This document shows, piece by piece, positions 5,496-5,802 of a stretch of DNA of 5,802 bases (positions are counted from its first letter, which is position 1; every line of letters starts with the position of its first letter). Made by a program: the position numbers and the translations under genes. This DNA is from Holosporaceae bacterium (GTDB lineage: Bacteria; Pseudomonadota; Alphaproteobacteria; UBA3830): positions 1 to 5,802 of the forward strand of contig JAISHN010000062.1 of assembly GCA_031262635.1 (NCBI GenBank), given 5' to 3'. Below the pieces are notes generated by a model. That model was given only the letters and a program-made list of their open reading frames with translations. It was not told where the DNA came from and made no database searches.

Positions 5496-5802
5496 GGGGA
5501 TTGTCCTATAAAGATATCAAGAGTTCTTTATTGAGGAACATAAGGACGGATAACCGTAGCATTTCGGCTGATTTTGAGTAACATTTGGTTTTTCGATGAA
5601 GTCTTGCGAGGTAATATCTCAAAATAGAATTGAAAGATTCGACTAAGCATGTCTCTGATTTTGTAACGACGCGTTTCAGGTCGGCGTCTTCTTCAAATAC
5701 CTCTGCATAAGATGGATTTCCGTCCGTACACACATACTCTAGATTGTTTTCGCCTTCGATCCGTTTCCACAACCTACGCAACGCATCAGAGCTCGCGTCT
5801 CC
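5496..5802 (-). mobile_element. IS1-family insertion sequence, 3' end (cut by window edge)
   Basis: The transposase reading frame on the minus strand runs to within about 10 bp of GGGGATTGTCCTATAAAG (plus strand, from 5496). I infer this is the terminal inverted repeat, because IS1-type transposase genes end at or inside it. The other end lies outside the window, so the repeat cannot be matched and no target duplication can be confirmed. The flank CAAAGGTC (5488-5495) is where one copy would be. Confidence 0.6.
5506..5802 (-). CDS. IS1-family transposase, C-terminal part
   Basis: The last 98 residues of a DDE transposase are visible; the frame is open through the window edge, so the N-terminus is missing. 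The segment GD-LRRLWKRI, then YVCTDGNPSYAEVF (23-36) with acidic D27, then LVESFNSILRYYLARL (53-68) with E55, then HRKTKCYSKS (69-78) matches the C-terminal InsB-like half of IS1 transposases, including the RKT-C-S-S signature. A TTG at 5781-5779 could be read as a start, but homology continues upstream of it, so it is internal. The stop codon TAG falls inside the presumed inverted repeat. It is convergent with the pilin gene. Whether the complete copy is active cannot be judged here. Confidence 0.85.
   Translation of the reverse strand, partial: GDASSDALRRLWKRIEGENNLEYVCTDGNPSYAEVFEEDADLKRVVTKSETCLVESFNSILRYYLARLHRKTKCYSKSAEMLRLSVLMFLNKELLISL

Overview
The window looks like an ordinary chromosomal stretch of an alphaproteobacterium with moderate G+C. 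The main evidence is the F0 block of ATP synthase. Subunits a, c, b' and b lie in the order atpB-atpE-atpF'-atpF, with both a b' and a b gene. They are separate from any F1 genes, which is the usual alphaproteobacterial split arrangement. The AtpB sequence (DPLHQF start, YINDVVHLH end) and the b' start (MPQFDSSTFASQIFW) fit that group. A Flp-type pilin gene preceded by a candidate CtrA box points the same way. REP-like dispersed repeats and an IS1-family element show that the genome carries repeats. I cannot name a genus.

Layout. Positions 1-169 hold no gene that I can support, only a REP-like palindromic repeat (86-122). On the minus strand, 170-1120 encodes an SDR-family UDP-glucuronate decarboxylating enzyme resembling the C-terminal half of ArnA. 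Its C-terminal tail is cut short next to that repeat. A 144-bp divergent intergenic region carries a perfect 12-bp palindrome and a good sigma70-type promoter. That promoter reads into a methionine-importer ATPase gene (metN, 1265-2263) that has no metI or metQ beside it. A hypoxanthine-guanine phosphoribosyltransferase gene follows (2369-2971) with its own plausible promoter. The 213-bp gap after it contains an 84-bp inverted-repeat element of the same REP-like kind.

From 3185 to 5079 the four F0 genes form a tight operon, with short gaps and finally a 4-bp ATGA overlap. Together they encode the complete membrane sector: the a-subunit channel, the c ring and the b/b' peripheral stalk. Downstream, a short Flp pilin gene (5185-5373) has its own promoter region with a TTAA-N7-GTAA site. 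A 30-nt hairpin built partly from G-U pairs follows it. The right edge (about 5496-5802) is the 3' end of an IS1-family element read on the minus strand and cut by the window end.

I found no unknown multi-gene system. The observations most worth following are the candidate CtrA control of the pilin gene, the truncated sugar-nucleotide enzyme beside a repeat, the solitary metN, the operator-like palindrome, and the strand-specific hairpin after the pilin gene.
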